A DNA stretch of 50,980 nt from Thermoactinomyces daqus. Lineage in GTDB: Bacteria; Bacillota; Bacilli; Thermoactinomycetales; Thermoactinomycetaceae. Location of the stretch: positions 1 to 50,980 of the forward strand of contig NZ_JPST01000009.1 in the NCBI RefSeq assembly GCF_000763315.1, given 5' to 3'. Positions within the stretch are counted from its first letter, which is position 1. Each line of letters begins with the position of its first letter. Of this stretch, positions 33,691-42,645 are shown piece after piece. The position numbers and the translations under genes were made by a program. Under the pieces are notes generated by a model, which saw only the letters and a list, made by a program, of their open reading frames with translations, searched no databases and had not been told where the DNA came from.

Positions 33691-34572
33691 TCAGGCCTGC
33701 ACTTTTTTCTTTCTTCCAAGCGGCAGGTTCGTCAAGAGAAGAATGCTGAAAATAATCAAACAAAGTCCGAAGCAGGTGGCCAGTCCGATTCGTTCCCGGA
33801 GGAAGATCGCTCCCCAGATGCAGCCGAAGATCGGAACGAGAAAGGTAACATACAAGGTCTGGGTCGGACCAACCTCTTTTAACAGCCGGAAATAGAGCAA
33901 GTACGCAAAGGCGGTGGAAAGGAGGGCCAATCCCAGGACGGACCAGATGACGGCCATCGATGGAATCTGCCCGGGTATGGTAAAACAGGCAAAAGGCAAG
34001 ATGGCCACGGCAGAACCGAACATCTGGCCGATGGAGAGTTCCAGAGGGGTGGCGTTGAAATTTTTCTTGGCATAAATGGAACCGATCCCGTAAAAACAAG
34101 CGGCCATCAAGGAACTGACGATCGCGACAACGGTTTGCCAGTGAAGCTGGATCGTTGTCCAGCCCACCAAAACGATGACGCCGATAAAACCGGTAATAAG
34201 GCCGAGGATTTTTCTTGCGTTTAACGGTTCTTTAATCCAGATGCGGGCGATCACCGCAGAAAACAACGGGGTGGTTGCATTGAGAATGGCCGCGAACGAA
34301 GCGGGCAGGTATACTTCAGAAAACGAAATCAGCACAAACGGAATCGCCGCATTTACCGCTCCCAGAGCAATATATTTTTTCCAGCTGCCGATAAATCCAA
34401 GCCCTTTTTTAATGACCAGACCGTAGAGGAACAGGGCCAGAAAAGCGAATCCAAGGCGGAGGGCAACAAGGAATATCGGGCCGATCACCGGTGCAGCAAT
34501 CCGCATGAATAAAAAGGAAGCCCCCCACAAAGCGGCCAGAGAGAATAAAAGGGACAGATTTCGCCAATTCAT
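33691..34572 (-). CDS. EamA/DMT-family transporter
   Basis: The 293-aa protein has ten hydrophobic helices in two EamA repeats (about 5-135 and 150-285), with repeat marks ALWGASFLFMRIA and the LNATTPLFSAVIAR end of the first repeat. Proteins of this drug/metabolite transporter group export amino acids, nucleosides or drugs; the substrate cannot be assigned. It is divergent from the methyltransferase and convergent with the kinase. Confidence 0.83.
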   Translation of the reverse strand: MNWRNLSLLFSLAALWGASFLFMRIAAPVIGPIFLVALRLGFAFLALFLYGLVIKKGLGFIGSWKKYIALGAVNAAIPFVLISFSEVYLPASFAAILNATTPLFSAVIARIWIKEPLNARKILGLITGFIGVIVLVGWTTIQLHWQTVVAIVSSLMAACFYGIGSIYAKKNFNATPLELSIGQMFGSAVAILPFACFTIPGQIPSMAVIWSVLGLALLSTAFAYLLYFRLLKEVGPTQTLYVTFLVPIFGCIWGAIFLRERIGLATCFGLCLIIFSILLLTNLPLGRKKKVQA

Positions 34573-34681
34573 AGTCGCTCGAACCTTTCTGTTTCCAAAT
34601 GGAATTTCTTATAAAAATAGTTTAATAGAAAATATGATGGATATAAAATAAAAGTTTTTCATATGCAAAGGAGCTGGGAGC

Positions 34682-35431
34682 ATGAAACAGGAAAAGCAGC
34701 GGGGAGAATGGCAAGATCGTGATACAGCGTTATTTCTGCGATACGGGCATATTTTTGTTCCCGAGCGTGAAGAATGGGGCCGTACTTTCACGGACCTGAT
34801 TCCCTTCGAAAGAGATGAATCTTTCGTCGCGGTGGAGATCGGGGCCGGAGGCGGATGGTTAAGTGAAACCATTCTGACTCAGTACCCGAACAGCAAAGTG
34901 ATAGCCCTCGACGGTTCTCAGCAGATGATCCGGCATGCCCGCCGGCGTTTGCAATCTTTCGGGGATCGCGTTGAATTCCGGCTCTTTAATCTCTTTGATT
35001 ACGAGTGGTACCGGATGTTTGATGAAAAGATCCATTGTTTTGTCAGCAGCTTGGTGATCCATCATCTGGACGGAGAGCAAAAGCGAGCGTTATTTAAAGG
35101 GTTATATTCGGTTTTGGAGCCGGGCGGCGCTTTGCTCATAGCCGACATCATGAAAGAAACAAGTGAATATGCGCGGATTCATATGGGACGGGCTTGGGAT
35201 GAGGAGACCGCCCGCCGCTCCCTGGATTTTGAGGGGAATTTGCAGGCATTTAACCAGTTTCAGAAAGAGAAGTGGAATTTATTTCATTATCCGGATCCGG
35301 CGGTGGATAAACCATCCACGTTGCCGGAACAGCTCGGTTGGCTGCAAGAGGCCGGTTTTACGGGAGTCGATGCTTTTTGGGTGAAAGCCGGACATGCTTT
35401 GTTCGGAGGGTATAAAAGGGGAGAAAAATAA
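34682..35431 (+). CDS. Class I SAM-dependent methyltransferase
   Basis: The 249-aa protein shows the class I order: motif I VEIGAGGGWLSE (about 55-66), VIALDGSQQMIRHA for the SAM ribose acid, then VSSLVIHHLDGEQK and LLIADIM. The N-terminal 50 residues and the C-terminal segment with WLQEAGFTGVDAFW are substrate-side features of small-molecule methyltransferases. The substrate is unknown. An AGGAGCTGGGAGC ribosome site precedes the ATG. A long palindrome follows the gene. Confidence 0.83.
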   Translation: MKQEKQRGEWQDRDTALFLRYGHIFVPEREEWGRTFTDLIPFERDESFVAVEIGAGGGWLSETILTQYPNSKVIALDGSQQMIRHARRRLQSFGDRVEFRLFNLFDYEWYRMFDEKIHCFVSSLVIHHLDGEQKRALFKGLYSVLEPGGALLIADIMKETSEYARIHMGRAWDEETARRSLDFEGNLQAFNQFQKEKWNLFHYPDPAVDKPSTLPEQLGWLQEAGFTGVDAFWVKAGHALFGGYKRGEK

Positions 35432-35443
35432 TACAGCGCTTGT

Positions 35444-35494
35444 CGATGCAGCGGGTAAATCCCTTCATTTGCACGGGGTTTACCCGCTGCATCG
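35444..35494. terminator. Long palindrome between convergent genes
   Basis: A 16-bp perfect inverted repeat (CGATGCAGCGGGTAAA at 35444-35459, TTTACCCGCTGCATCG at 35479-35494) with a 19-nt loop lies between the methyltransferase and the PHP gene. There is no T-run on either side, so it is either a factor-dependent bidirectional terminator or another kind of element. Confidence 0.5.
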
Positions 35495-35506
35495 CTCTTG
35501 CTGGGC

Positions 35507-36292
35507 TTATCTGAAATGGCCCAAAGCGTGTTCGTCATGGTGGAAGTCGGAACCGCCCGTCACGATTAAATCATGTTGCTCTGCCATTTGCAAAAATTTT
35601 TTGGCTTCTCTTTTGCCATGCTGGCGGTGCCATACTTCGATCCCGTCGATCCCCATCAAGATAATTTCTTCAATGAGCTCATGGTTTTTCAGGTATCCAG
35701 GATGAGCCAGAACGGCGACCCCTCCTGCTTCGCGGATCATTCGGATGCCTTCGGGGAGCGGGAGTTCTTTTTTGCTGACATCGGCGGGTTTGCCATCGCC
35801 AAGATAGTGATTAAACACTTCTTTTGTATCATAGGCATAACCTTTGACCACGATGGCTTGGGCGATGTGCGGTCTGGCGATGATGCCGTTCCCGCTGATT
35901 TTTTTTACATCTTCCAGGGTGATCGGCATGCCCAGACGGCAAAACTTTTCGATGATTTTCTTGGCGCGTTCTTCCCGGTTTTCGCGAAATTCGGCCAAAC
36001 GCGAGTGAAGCAGATCCAGATCGCGGATGTTATAACCTAAAATATCGATGCTCAGGCTTTGCCAGCGGGTGGATATCTCCACCCCGGGAATTACCGTCAA
36101 ATCATAAGCCGGAGCCAGGCTGATCGCTTCACGGAGGCCGTCCAGCGTATCGTGATCGGTGATGGAAATCGTTTTTAACCCGACTTTGGTCGCGAGATCA
36201 AGGATTTCTGCCGGCCGGTAACGCCCGTCTGATGCGGTGGTATGAATATGCAGATCAAAAGTTCCCAATGGCAAATCATTCAGGATCTTCAT
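35507..36292 (-). CDS. PHP-domain phosphoesterase
   Basis: The 261-aa protein is a polymerase-and-histidinol-phosphatase (PHP) domain: DLHIHTTASDG near the N-terminus, ITDHDT, GVEIST, the RPHIAQAI segment, AHPGY and GSDFHHDE, all metal-binding motifs. The family includes YciV/TrpH-type enzymes that act on 3',5'-nucleotide bisphosphates or short RNA. The ATG at 36292 with GGGAG 8 nt upstream was chosen over a TTG two codons before. Cytosolic, single gene. Confidence 0.85.
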   Translation of the reverse strand: MKILNDLPLGTFDLHIHTTASDGRYRPAEILDLATKVGLKTISITDHDTLDGLREAISLAPAYDLTVIPGVEISTRWQSLSIDILGYNIRDLDLLHSRLAEFRENREERAKKIIEKFCRLGMPITLEDVKKISGNGIIARPHIAQAIVVKGYAYDTKEVFNHYLGDGKPADVSKKELPLPEGIRMIREAGGVAVLAHPGYLKNHELIEEIILMGIDGIEVWHRQHGKREAKKFLQMAEQHDLIVTGGSDFHHDEHALGHFR

Positions 36293-36368
36293 TGTCAAAA
36301 CTCCCTTGCGTGGATTAATGCATTATATGGAAATGAAATGGAAGGGTATAGGCCAAAGGAAAACAGGT

Positions 36369-36521
36369 ATGTTGATGCAAATCAACTTCCGAAAGAAAAA
36401 AGAAGGTGTTTTTATCACGGGCGAAAAATATTTACTTTGCTGGAATCTTTTTCAAAACAGAAACGGTTGGCCCAAGCTCAGGCCAACTCGCATTACATAT
36501 GGCAATACCCGGCTGTTTTGA
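36369..36521 (+). CDS. Doubtful 50-aa basic ORF
   Basis: Starting MLMQINFRKKKEG, this small K/R-rich frame has AAAGGA about 8 nt upstream. No homology is recognised, and the 265-bp gap between the PHP gene and the next gene may simply be leader sequence. Listed for completeness. Confidence 0.2.
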   Translation: MLMQINFRKKKEGVFITGEKYLLCWNLFQNRNGWPKLRPTRITYGNTRLF

Positions 36522-36563
36522 AGATTAAACCGTAATCTTCTGAAAAGGAAAGGAAAATGGAAC

Positions 36564-36938
36564 ATGACGGTAAAAATGAGAGAAGCGCTTCCGGGACATT
36601 TATTGTACGATTTGTACGATGATGCGGAGATGACGATCCATTATCTGATTGATTCCTATGAGGAATGGAAGCAGAACTGGCGGCAGGTTCCGCTTAAAGT
36701 GACGGAAGCGCTGGAGGCGGTCGGGGCCAGATTCAGGCATGACCAGCATTTGATTGAGAAGCGCAGGCGGGAGATATTAATGGAACTGAAGCAACATTTT
36801 CCTGAAGTCTGGCAATATTTCCACCCGAACGGCGAATTCAGCCGCTACCATTGGGATTATGCCCGCTCTGCCTTTTGGTGCCGCCTCCGTTTCAAGCAGA
36901 TAGGATCAGCAGGGGAAGAGGGCGATTTGGAATATTAA
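36564..36938 (+). CDS. Small uncharacterised protein
   Basis: The 124-aa soluble protein is rich in aromatic and charged residues and mostly helical in appearance (DDAEMTIHYLIDSYEEW, then RHDQHLIEKRRREIL). No family is recognised. AAGGAAAGGAAAA precedes the ATG. Its last 4 nt overlap the end of fdhD, which runs the other way, so the two are convergent. Confidence 0.6.
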   Translation: MTVKMREALPGHLLYDLYDDAEMTIHYLIDSYEEWKQNWRQVPLKVTEALEAVGARFRHDQHLIEKRRREILMELKQHFPEVWQYFHPNGEFSRYHWDYARSAFWCRLRFKQIGSAGEEGDLEY

Positions 36939-37729
36939 TGAGGCAAAATCCGGTCAGGATGAGTATAAATATTGCATTTGCGGTTTCGCATAAATCCGAC
37001 GGTCGTAATTCCCAGCTCATCAGCCAGGGTGAGCGCCAAATCGGTGGGGGCGGATTTGGACAACAGGATGCCGACGCCGATTTTGGCTGCTTTTAACAGG
37101 ATTTCCGATGAAATGCGCCCGCTGAAAGCCGCCAGCTTATCATGAAGCGGAATCGGGGAGCGCAGCCAGTGGCCGTAAAGTTTATCCAGTGCATTGTGCC
37201 GCCCGATGTCCGTACGCATGGCAAGAATCTGACTGCGGTCGCACAATGCGGCATTATGAACTCCGCCGGTCTGTCGAAAGCAATTGGACCGGCTGTGCAT
37301 CATCTCCATCAGCTGAAAGCATTCGTCCAGCGTAACGACCGCCCGGCTGGTTACGGTTTTTGCCGTTTTCACGTCGTTGTGAAAATAAAAGGATTGTCTG
37401 CTCTTGCCGCAACAGGAGCCGATAAAGCGTTTGGAATAAAATTCTCGGGCTTGAGGGGATGGATTCCTCGTTTCCGCATAAGCAAACCCGCCTTTGTAAT
37501 CGAGTGAAAGTGCTTTGAGATCGGATGAAGCCCGAATCACACCCTCGGCGGCGAGGAATCCGTACACGAGATCTTCCACATCGACCGGACTGCAGACGAT
37601 GGTGGCAAATTCAATTCCATTCAGCATGATGGTCAGCGGATATTCCACGACAATATCATCTTCCACAGGTTCCAGCTCTGATTCATGGCAGCGAATCACC
37701 GGACGGCGGATCGATTGCTCCATAACCAT
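36935..37729 (-). CDS. fdhD: Formate dehydrogenase accessory sulfurtransferase
   Basis: The 264-aa protein is a full FdhD. The GSCCGK Cys pair near residue 109 carries sulfur from a cysteine desulfurase to the molybdenum cofactor of FdhF-type enzymes. Other marks are DIGRHNALDK, GRISSEILLKAAK and the late SAPTDLALTLADE. It is divergent from the molybdopterin oxidoreductase that it would serve. Two ATG codons (37729 and 37723) are possible starts, both after AAGGGG. Confidence 0.92.
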   Translation of the reverse strand: MVMEQSIRRPVIRCHESELEPVEDDIVVEYPLTIMLNGIEFATIVCSPVDVEDLVYGFLAAEGVIRASSDLKALSLDYKGGFAYAETRNPSPQAREFYSKRFIGSCCGKSRQSFYFHNDVKTAKTVTSRAVVTLDECFQLMEMMHSRSNCFRQTGGVHNAALCDRSQILAMRTDIGRHNALDKLYGHWLRSPIPLHDKLAAFSGRISSEILLKAAKIGVGILLSKSAPTDLALTLADELGITTVGFMRNRKCNIYTHPDRILPH

Positions 37730-37889
37730 ACGCCCCTTTATAAAAGTTGAATCGTTTGAGAAATAAAATATCTCGTTTTATAATGATTATATCGTATCTC
37801 TAATGAAATTTTTCAGTTGGGAAAAACCTTAGTCTTTTGACAACCGGAAATTAAATGATGAGACATTTCAGGAAAAAGAGGGGAGAACA

Positions 37890-40241
37890 GTGGGGGAGAC
37901 AAAACATACCGGGCCGGTCAAGCTGCCGAAATGGCCTGATCCCAAATTGTGGGTCAGCCCGATGCCTTTTGGATTGGGAAAGCTGAAACCGCACCATTTG
38001 CGGGATACGCTGAAAGTGGTTTGGGAAAATCGCGACCAGCTGGAGTTTGCGGCGCGCATTTTGACTAAGGGCGTCTGCGACGGGTGTGCGCTGGGAGTGG
38101 CCGGCTTGAGAGATCAGACATTGGCCGGCATGCATCTGTGTACAACGCGTTTAAATCTGCTGCGACTCAATACGATGCCGGCGATCCGGCCCGATGTCCT
38201 TCATCGCGATATTGACGAACTACGTAAGTTGGACAGTACGGCGCTGCGAAAGCTGGGAAGAATTCCTTATCCGCTGCTCCGTTTAAAAGGGGAGCGTTCG
38301 TTTCGGAGGATCAGCTGGGATGAAGCATTACGGTACATCGCGGCGAAGGTGAAGGCGATTGATCCGAAGCAGATGGCGTTTTATTTGACCTCACGGGGGA
38401 TTCCCAACGAAACTTATTATGTTGCCGCCAAAGTCGCCCGTTTTTTGGGCACCAACAACATTGACAACGCTTCTCGGATTTGTCACTCTCCTTCCAAGAC
38501 AGCCCTGAAGCGGTCACTCGGAATCGGGGCATCCAGCTGCAGCTACAAGGATTGGATCGGGACGGATGTGCTCGTCTTCTGGGGGAGCGTTGCGGCCAAT
38601 AATCAACCGGTCTCAACCAAATACATGTACGCTGCCAAACGAAAAGGGACCAAAATCATCGTGATTAACCCTTATCACGAACCGGCGATGGATCAATACT
38701 GGATTCCGTCGATTCCTGATTCCGCCCTGTTTGGGACAAAAATTGCGGATGATTTTTACCAGGTCAACATCGGCGGCGATATTGCCTTTATGAACGGCGT
38801 GATAAAGCATTGGTTTGAAATGGAAGAAAAAAATCCCGGCTCTGCGATCCGGCATGATTTTGTGCGCGAGCATGTGAACGGTCTGCCGGAATTGAAACAG
38901 CATGTACAGCAATACAGCTGGGAAGTGCTGGAGGAGTCGTCCGGATTGACGCGCGAACGGATGAAAGAGTTTGCCGAATTGTTGGCCAAAGCGGACTCCG
39001 CTGTTTTTGTCTGGTCGATGGGACTGACGCAACACCGCTTCGGTACCGATAATGTTTCCCAAGTCGTCAATTTGGCTCTGCTGCGCGGGTTTATCGGCCG
39101 GGAACACTGCGGGGTGATGCCGATCCGGGGCCATTCCGGCGTGCAGGGGTCAGGTGAGATGGGAGCCGATCCCTTCAGTTTGCCCGGCGGCGATTTCTCC
39201 GATGAAAACGTGGCCAGAATCGAACGGATCTGGGGGTTTCCGCTCCCGCGCTGGCAGGGGGATATCGTGGGGATATCATTGGAAAATGCGCTGTTGCCGG
39301 AGGATCATCAGCGAAAGCTGAAGCTTTTTTATACCTCCGGTGGCAATTTCCTGGAAACGATGCCGGACCCCGATTTTATGAGAAAGTGTTTGGAGAATAT
39401 CGAAGTCCGCGTGCATCAGGATATTATTTTGAACACCTCCACTTTGACCGATGCCAAAGAAGCGGTTCTTGTTTTGCCGGCGATGACCCGGTATGAGATT
39501 CCGGGCGGGGTGACATCTACATCGACGGAACGGATGGTTTATTTTTCTCCGGAAATTGAAGGGCCCCGAATTGAAGAAGCGAGGCCGGAGTGGGAAATTT
39601 ACCGGGATCTGGCGGCGCTTGTCCGTCCGGAGCAGAAGCGGCTGATTTGGTTTGAGACGACTTCGCAGATTCGGGAGGAGATCGCCAAGGCGGCGCCCGA
39701 TTATGAGGGGATTCAAAACCTCCGGAAGCAGGGCGATGTCTTTCAGTGGGGCGGAGCCTGGCTGTGCGAGGGAGGAGAATGTCCCACCCCCGACGGACGC
39801 GGCCGATTGATTCCGATCGAATTGCCGGAGCGTAGAAAGGAGGAGGGACAGTTTTATGTCACTTCACGCCGGGGGAAACAGTTTAACTCCATGATTTATA
39901 ACACGAGGGATCCTTTTAACGATGCTGATCGCTACGATGTTTTGATGAACCCCGACGATGCCGGAAGCCTTGGCATTGCGGAGGGAGAAGCGGTTGTCGT
40001 CCACAACGCGTATGGAATATTTCACGGACGGGCCAAATTTGCGCGAATCAAGGCGGGAAATCTTGAAGTGCACTGGCCTGAAGGAAATGTGCTTTTTCCC
40101 AAGGGCGTTTACGAAAAGTTTGCCGGCATCCCCGAATACAACGCGGCCGCTGTTTTGGAAAAGGCGGAAACGTTCCATGCGCATAAAGACCGAAAGTATA
40201 TCAAAAAGCGGATCAAAGAATTGGACCTGGAGATTACATAG
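37890..40241 (+). CDS. FdhF/YdeP-type molybdopterin oxidoreductase
   Basis: The 783-aa protein has the MopB fold of the formate dehydrogenase alpha/YdeP group. Near the N-terminus only three Cys (C63, C66, C84 in CDGC...LCTTR) could hold an iron-sulfur cluster, unlike the four in classic FdhF. Cys198 in RICHSPSK is the probable Mo ligand where FdhF uses selenocysteine or Cys. GHSGVQGSGEMG and the C-terminal molydopterin-binding RRGKQFNS follow. The GTG start has GGGGAG upstream. fdhD is divergent, but no iron-sulfur beta subunit gene is adjacent. The substrate (formate or other) is unknown. Confidence 0.85.
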   Translation: MGETKHTGPVKLPKWPDPKLWVSPMPFGLGKLKPHHLRDTLKVVWENRDQLEFAARILTKGVCDGCALGVAGLRDQTLAGMHLCTTRLNLLRLNTMPAIRPDVLHRDIDELRKLDSTALRKLGRIPYPLLRLKGERSFRRISWDEALRYIAAKVKAIDPKQMAFYLTSRGIPNETYYVAAKVARFLGTNNIDNASRICHSPSKTALKRSLGIGASSCSYKDWIGTDVLVFWGSVAANNQPVSTKYMYAAKRKGTKIIVINPYHEPAMDQYWIPSIPDSALFGTKIADDFYQVNIGGDIAFMNGVIKHWFEMEEKNPGSAIRHDFVREHVNGLPELKQHVQQYSWEVLEESSGLTRERMKEFAELLAKADSAVFVWSMGLTQHRFGTDNVSQVVNLALLRGFIGREHCGVMPIRGHSGVQGSGEMGADPFSLPGGDFSDENVARIERIWGFPLPRWQGDIVGISLENALLPEDHQRKLKLFYTSGGNFLETMPDPDFMRKCLENIEVRVHQDIILNTSTLTDAKEAVLVLPAMTRYEIPGGVTSTSTERMVYFSPEIEGPRIEEARPEWEIYRDLAALVRPEQKRLIWFETTSQIREEIAKAAPDYEGIQNLRKQGDVFQWGGAWLCEGGECPTPDGRGRLIPIELPERRKEEGQFYVTSRRGKQFNSMIYNTRDPFNDADRYDVLMNPDDAGSLGIAEGEAVVVHNAYGIFHGRAKFARIKAGNLEVHWPEGNVLFPKGVYEKFAGIPEYNAAAVLEKAETFHAHKDRKYIKKRIKELDLEIT

Positions 40242-40272
40242 CGATCCGCTTTTCATCTGAGACGTTTCCGAT

Positions 40273-40301
40273 TTGACAATTGATGCAATCGAATTTAGAA
40301 T
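40273..40301 (+). promoter_or_regulatory. Promoter of the ABC-F gene
   Basis: TTGACA (40273-40278) and TAGAAT (40296-40301) are separated by 17 nt. Start of transcription near 40308 would leave a leader of about 220 nt before the ABC-F start codon. Confidence 0.72.
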
Positions 40302-40408
40302 AAAAGCAATAAATAATGTGGAAAGGAACGGTACTTCGAGCGATGGACAACTAATTCTGCTTGGTTGAAGCGAAATTTCATTTGCAGAAATTTGCTTTCC
40401 GGAGCAGG

Positions 40409-40527
40409 ATTCGTATGCCCATAGTTCGATGTGCCTTTTTTTGTGCCATATGTCAACGCCTTAAAACCTTGTGTTTTTTGGCGTATTTGGGATACGAATG
40501 CCTCTCTGGAAATAGGGAGGTTTTTTT
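40409..40527 (+). promoter_or_regulatory. Attenuator-like leader of the ABC-F gene
   Basis: Three stems are visible. ATTCGTAT (40409-40416) pairs with ATACGAAT (40492-40499). ACGCC (40456-40460) pairs with GGCGT (40480-40484) inside it. CCTCTC (40501-40506) pairs with GGGAGG (40515-40520) and is followed by seven T. The last hairpin looks like an intrinsic terminator, and its 3' arm is also the ABC-F ribosome site. Leaders of this kind control antibiotic-induced ABC-F genes by ribosome stalling. The mechanism is inferred. Confidence 0.6.
40429..40464 (+). CDS. Possible leader peptide of the ABC-F gene
   Basis: An 11-aa frame, MCLFLCHMSTP, lies inside the leader stem-loop. It has no strong ribosome site: GGAGCAGG is 20 nt upstream and is better placed for an overlapping frame starting at 40415 (MPIVRCAF...). 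Either frame could be the sensor for ribosome-stalling drugs. Confidence 0.3.
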   Translation: MCLFLCHMSTP

Positions 40528-42144
40528 GTGTTTGTATTGGAGACTTATCAACTGAAAAAGTGGGTGGCGGATCGTTTGCTTTTCTCCCTGGAGCGCTTGC
40601 AGATTAAAGCAGGGCAAAAAATAGGGGTTGTCGGGGTCAATGGTGCGGGCAAAACCACTTTGCTCCGGGTTTTGTCCGGGGAGTTGCCACCCGACGAGGG
40701 CAAGGTGTTGTCCCAGGGGACGACGGGCTGGATTCGGCAAATGGAGGAACAGGAGCGTTTGGAGGATGGCCCATCTGCTTTGAGCGGCGGGGAACGGACA
40801 AGGCGAAAGGTGATCCGTGCACTGGCGGAGAAACCGGAGCTCCTTTTTGCCGATGAACTGACCAGCCATCTGGATACAGAGTCGGTGGAATGGCTGGAAA
40901 AAGAACTGATCAAATATCCGGGAGCCGTTCTCCTGATTTCCCACGACCGCGCTTTGCTGGATGCGGTTTGCACCAAAATCATCGAGGTGGAAAACGGAAA
41001 GGTTCGTCTGTATCACGGAAACTACAGCGAATATCGTCGGCAGAAGGAAGAGGAGCTGGAACGTGCCCGTTTTGAATATGAACAGTATGTGGCAGAAAAA
41101 AAGAGGCTGACGAAGGTGGTTGCTGAGAAGAAGCAGAAAGCCCGTTCGATGGAAAAGCCGCCCAAGGGAATGAGCGCGTCTGAGGCAAGATTGATATCCA
41201 ACAAAGGAAAGGCGAATTCAGCCAGGGCAAAGATGGAAAAACAAGCGAAAGCGATCGAGTCCCGGATCGAGAAACTTGCCAAAAAGGAAAAGCCGGTGGA
41301 ACTGCCGACGGTTCAGTTCGATTTAAATGTTTATCGTCCCATTAAAGGGAAAAATGCGCTCAGGATTGAAAACATGAGCAAACGCTTTGAGAAAAAAGTG
41401 TTGTTTCACCAGCTTACCTGTACCATTCCCAACGGCAAGAAAGTGGCTGTTCTGGGCAAAAACGGGGTTGGCAAATCCACCCTGCTTCAGATGATTGCAT
41501 CTGGGGCAGACGGGGTTCACCTTCCTCCTTCGGCGAAAATCGGCTACTTCCATCAACAATTGGCCAATCTCGATGAAACGAAGTCAATTCTCGACAATGT
41601 GAGAGAGAGCAGCCCTTATTCTGAACAGCTGATTCGCACTGTTCTGGCACGTCTTTTGTTTCAGCGCGAAGCAGTTTATAAAACGGTTGGTGTGCTGAGC
41701 GGGGGAGAAAAGGTAAAAGTGGCACTGGCCAAGGTGTTTTTAAGCGATGCAAATCTGTTGTTGCTCGATGAACCGACCAACTTTTTGGATATCTTCACCC
41801 GTGAACAGCTGGAAACGGTTTTGCAGGCTTATCCGGGAACCATCCTCTTTGCCTCCCACGACCGTCAATTGATCCGGAAGCTGGCCGACCACATGCTGAT
41901 TCTGCGCAATGGAAAAGCGATGTACGTTGCCGAGGGATACGACGAATATCAAACCCGTCTGAATCGGAAGTCACTCCATTCCGAACAAAGCCTGAAAGAG
42001 CGTCTGCTAAAGGTGGAAACGGAGTTGACGCAGATCCTGGGCCGCTTGTCCATGCCGCAAAAGGAGGATGACGTGGAACAGCTCGAACAGCGGTACCAGG
42101 CGCTGCTAAAAGAAGTGAAGCAACTGCGGGAAATGAAATCGTAA
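40528..42144 (+). CDS. ABC-F ribosomal protection protein (Vga/Msr-like)
   Basis: The 538-aa protein has two ABC domains and no membrane segment. Walker A motifs are GVNGAGKT (36-43) and GKNGVGKS; signature motifs are LSGGERTRR and [10 protein letters not shown]; the Walker B of domain two is [12 protein letters not shown]. Domain one is compact between Walker A and signature, as in Vga/Msr/VmlR proteins. A long charged interdomain linker (about 180-270) is the part that reaches the peptidyl transferase centre. Such proteins dislodge ribosome-bound antibiotics, typically lincosamides, streptogramin A or pleuromutilins. The GTG start lies right after an attenuator-like hairpin. Confidence 0.86.
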   Translation: MFVLETYQLKKWVADRLLFSLERLQIKAGQKIGVVGVNGAGKTTLLRVLSGELPPDEGKVLSQGTTGWIRQMEEQERLEDGPSALSGGERTRRKVIRALAEKPELLFADELTSHLDTESVEWLEKELIKYPGAVLLISHDRALLDAVCTKIIEVENGKVRLYHGNYSEYRRQKEEELERARFEYEQYVAEKKRLTKVVAEKKQKARSMEKPPKGMSASEARLISNKGKANSARAKMEKQAKAIESRIEKLAKKEKPVELPTVQFDLNVYRPIKGKNALRIENMSKRFEKKVLFHQLTCTIPNGKKVAVLGKNGVGKSTLLQMIASGADGVHLPPSAKIGYFHQQLANLDETKSILDNVRESSPYSEQLIRTVLARLLFQREAVYKTVGVLSGGEKVKVALAKVFLSDANLLLLDEPTNFLDIFTREQLETVLQAYPGTILFASHDRQLIRKLADHMLILRNGKAMYVAEGYDEYQTRLNRKSLHSEQSLKERLLKVETELTQILGRLSMPQKEDDVEQLEQRYQALLKEVKQLREMKS

Positions 42145-42163
42145 AATGAAAAGAGAAATGAAA

Positions 42164-42190
42164 GGAGCAGAAGTGAATCATTTCTGCTCC
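42164..42190 (+). terminator. Hairpin after the ABC-F gene
   Basis: A 9-bp perfect stem (GGAGCAGAA at 42164-42172, TTCTGCTCC at 42182-42190) with a 9-nt loop; no T-run follows. A likely weak or Rho-assisted end for the ABC-F mRNA. Confidence 0.45.
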
Positions 42191-42235
42191 CCATCTTCAT
42201 CAACCGGCAGAAAGCGGAAGATCAGGAGGCTTAAA

Positions 42236-42295
42236 ATGTGGTCAGGCTATTTCTCCATCCCGGCAGGAATTTTACTTATTTTGTATAAAATGTAA
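42236..42295 (+). CDS. 19-aa hydrophobic micropeptide candidate
   Basis: The frame reads MWSGYFSIPAGILLILYKM. CAGGAGGC lies about 7 nt before the ATG, a perfect ribosome site unusual for random sequence. The peptide has one short hydrophobic helix, as in small membrane peptides of sporulating bacteria. No homologue is recognised. Confidence 0.35.
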   Translation: MWSGYFSIPAGILLILYKM

Positions 42296-42333
42296 ATAAA
42301 ACGGAAATTCACAGCCGGGAGGGGAATAGCGTC

Positions 42334-42516
42334 ATGTCGTATGACAACAGAGAAAAAAAGAAACGGGATACAGGGACAACCAAGGTGATTTCGAAATTTT
42401 CGAATGTTCCGGAGGACTATGTCAGAGAGCGTTTGACCAAAGAAAAAAGAGAGTGGATTTTCTCGAAAATAAGGGATTTTTTAAAAGAATTTTATCGAAA
42501 ACAGGAAAGCAAGTGA
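42334..42516 (+). CDS. 60-aa basic protein of unknown function
   Basis: A small, highly charged protein beginning MSYDNREKKKRD, with a helical second half (VRERLTKEKREWIFSKIRDFLKEFY). GGGAGGGG precedes the ATG by about 9 nt, so translation is plausible. It is not recognised. It lies between the ABC-F gene and the convergent moa operon and could be co-transcribed with the 19-aa ORF. Confidence 0.5.
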   Translation: MSYDNREKKKRDTGTTKVISKFSNVPEDYVRERLTKEKREWIFSKIRDFLKEFYRKQESK

Positions 42517-42581
42517 AAAGCGGCTTTTCCGGAATCCGGTCACCCCGGTCGGATGTGACAATGGCAAGGCATGAAGCAAAG

Positions 42582-42612
42582 AAAAAAGCCCGCTCCGTAC
42601 AGGCTGCGGGCT
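42582..42612 (-). terminator. Terminator of the moa operon
   Basis: On the minus strand AGCCCGC and GCGGGCT form a 7-bp stem with an 11-nt loop, followed by a run of six T. It lies 34 bp after the moaA stop and closes the cofactor operon. Confidence 0.85.
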
Positions 42613-42645
42613 GGTCTGGTGATCCGGAAATCGCGTCTTCCCGGT

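Noticed and set aside
32817-33719. 300-aa minus-strand open frame opposite lacC
   Set aside because: Its only support is length; lacC on the plus strand has clear PfkB motifs and a ribosome site.
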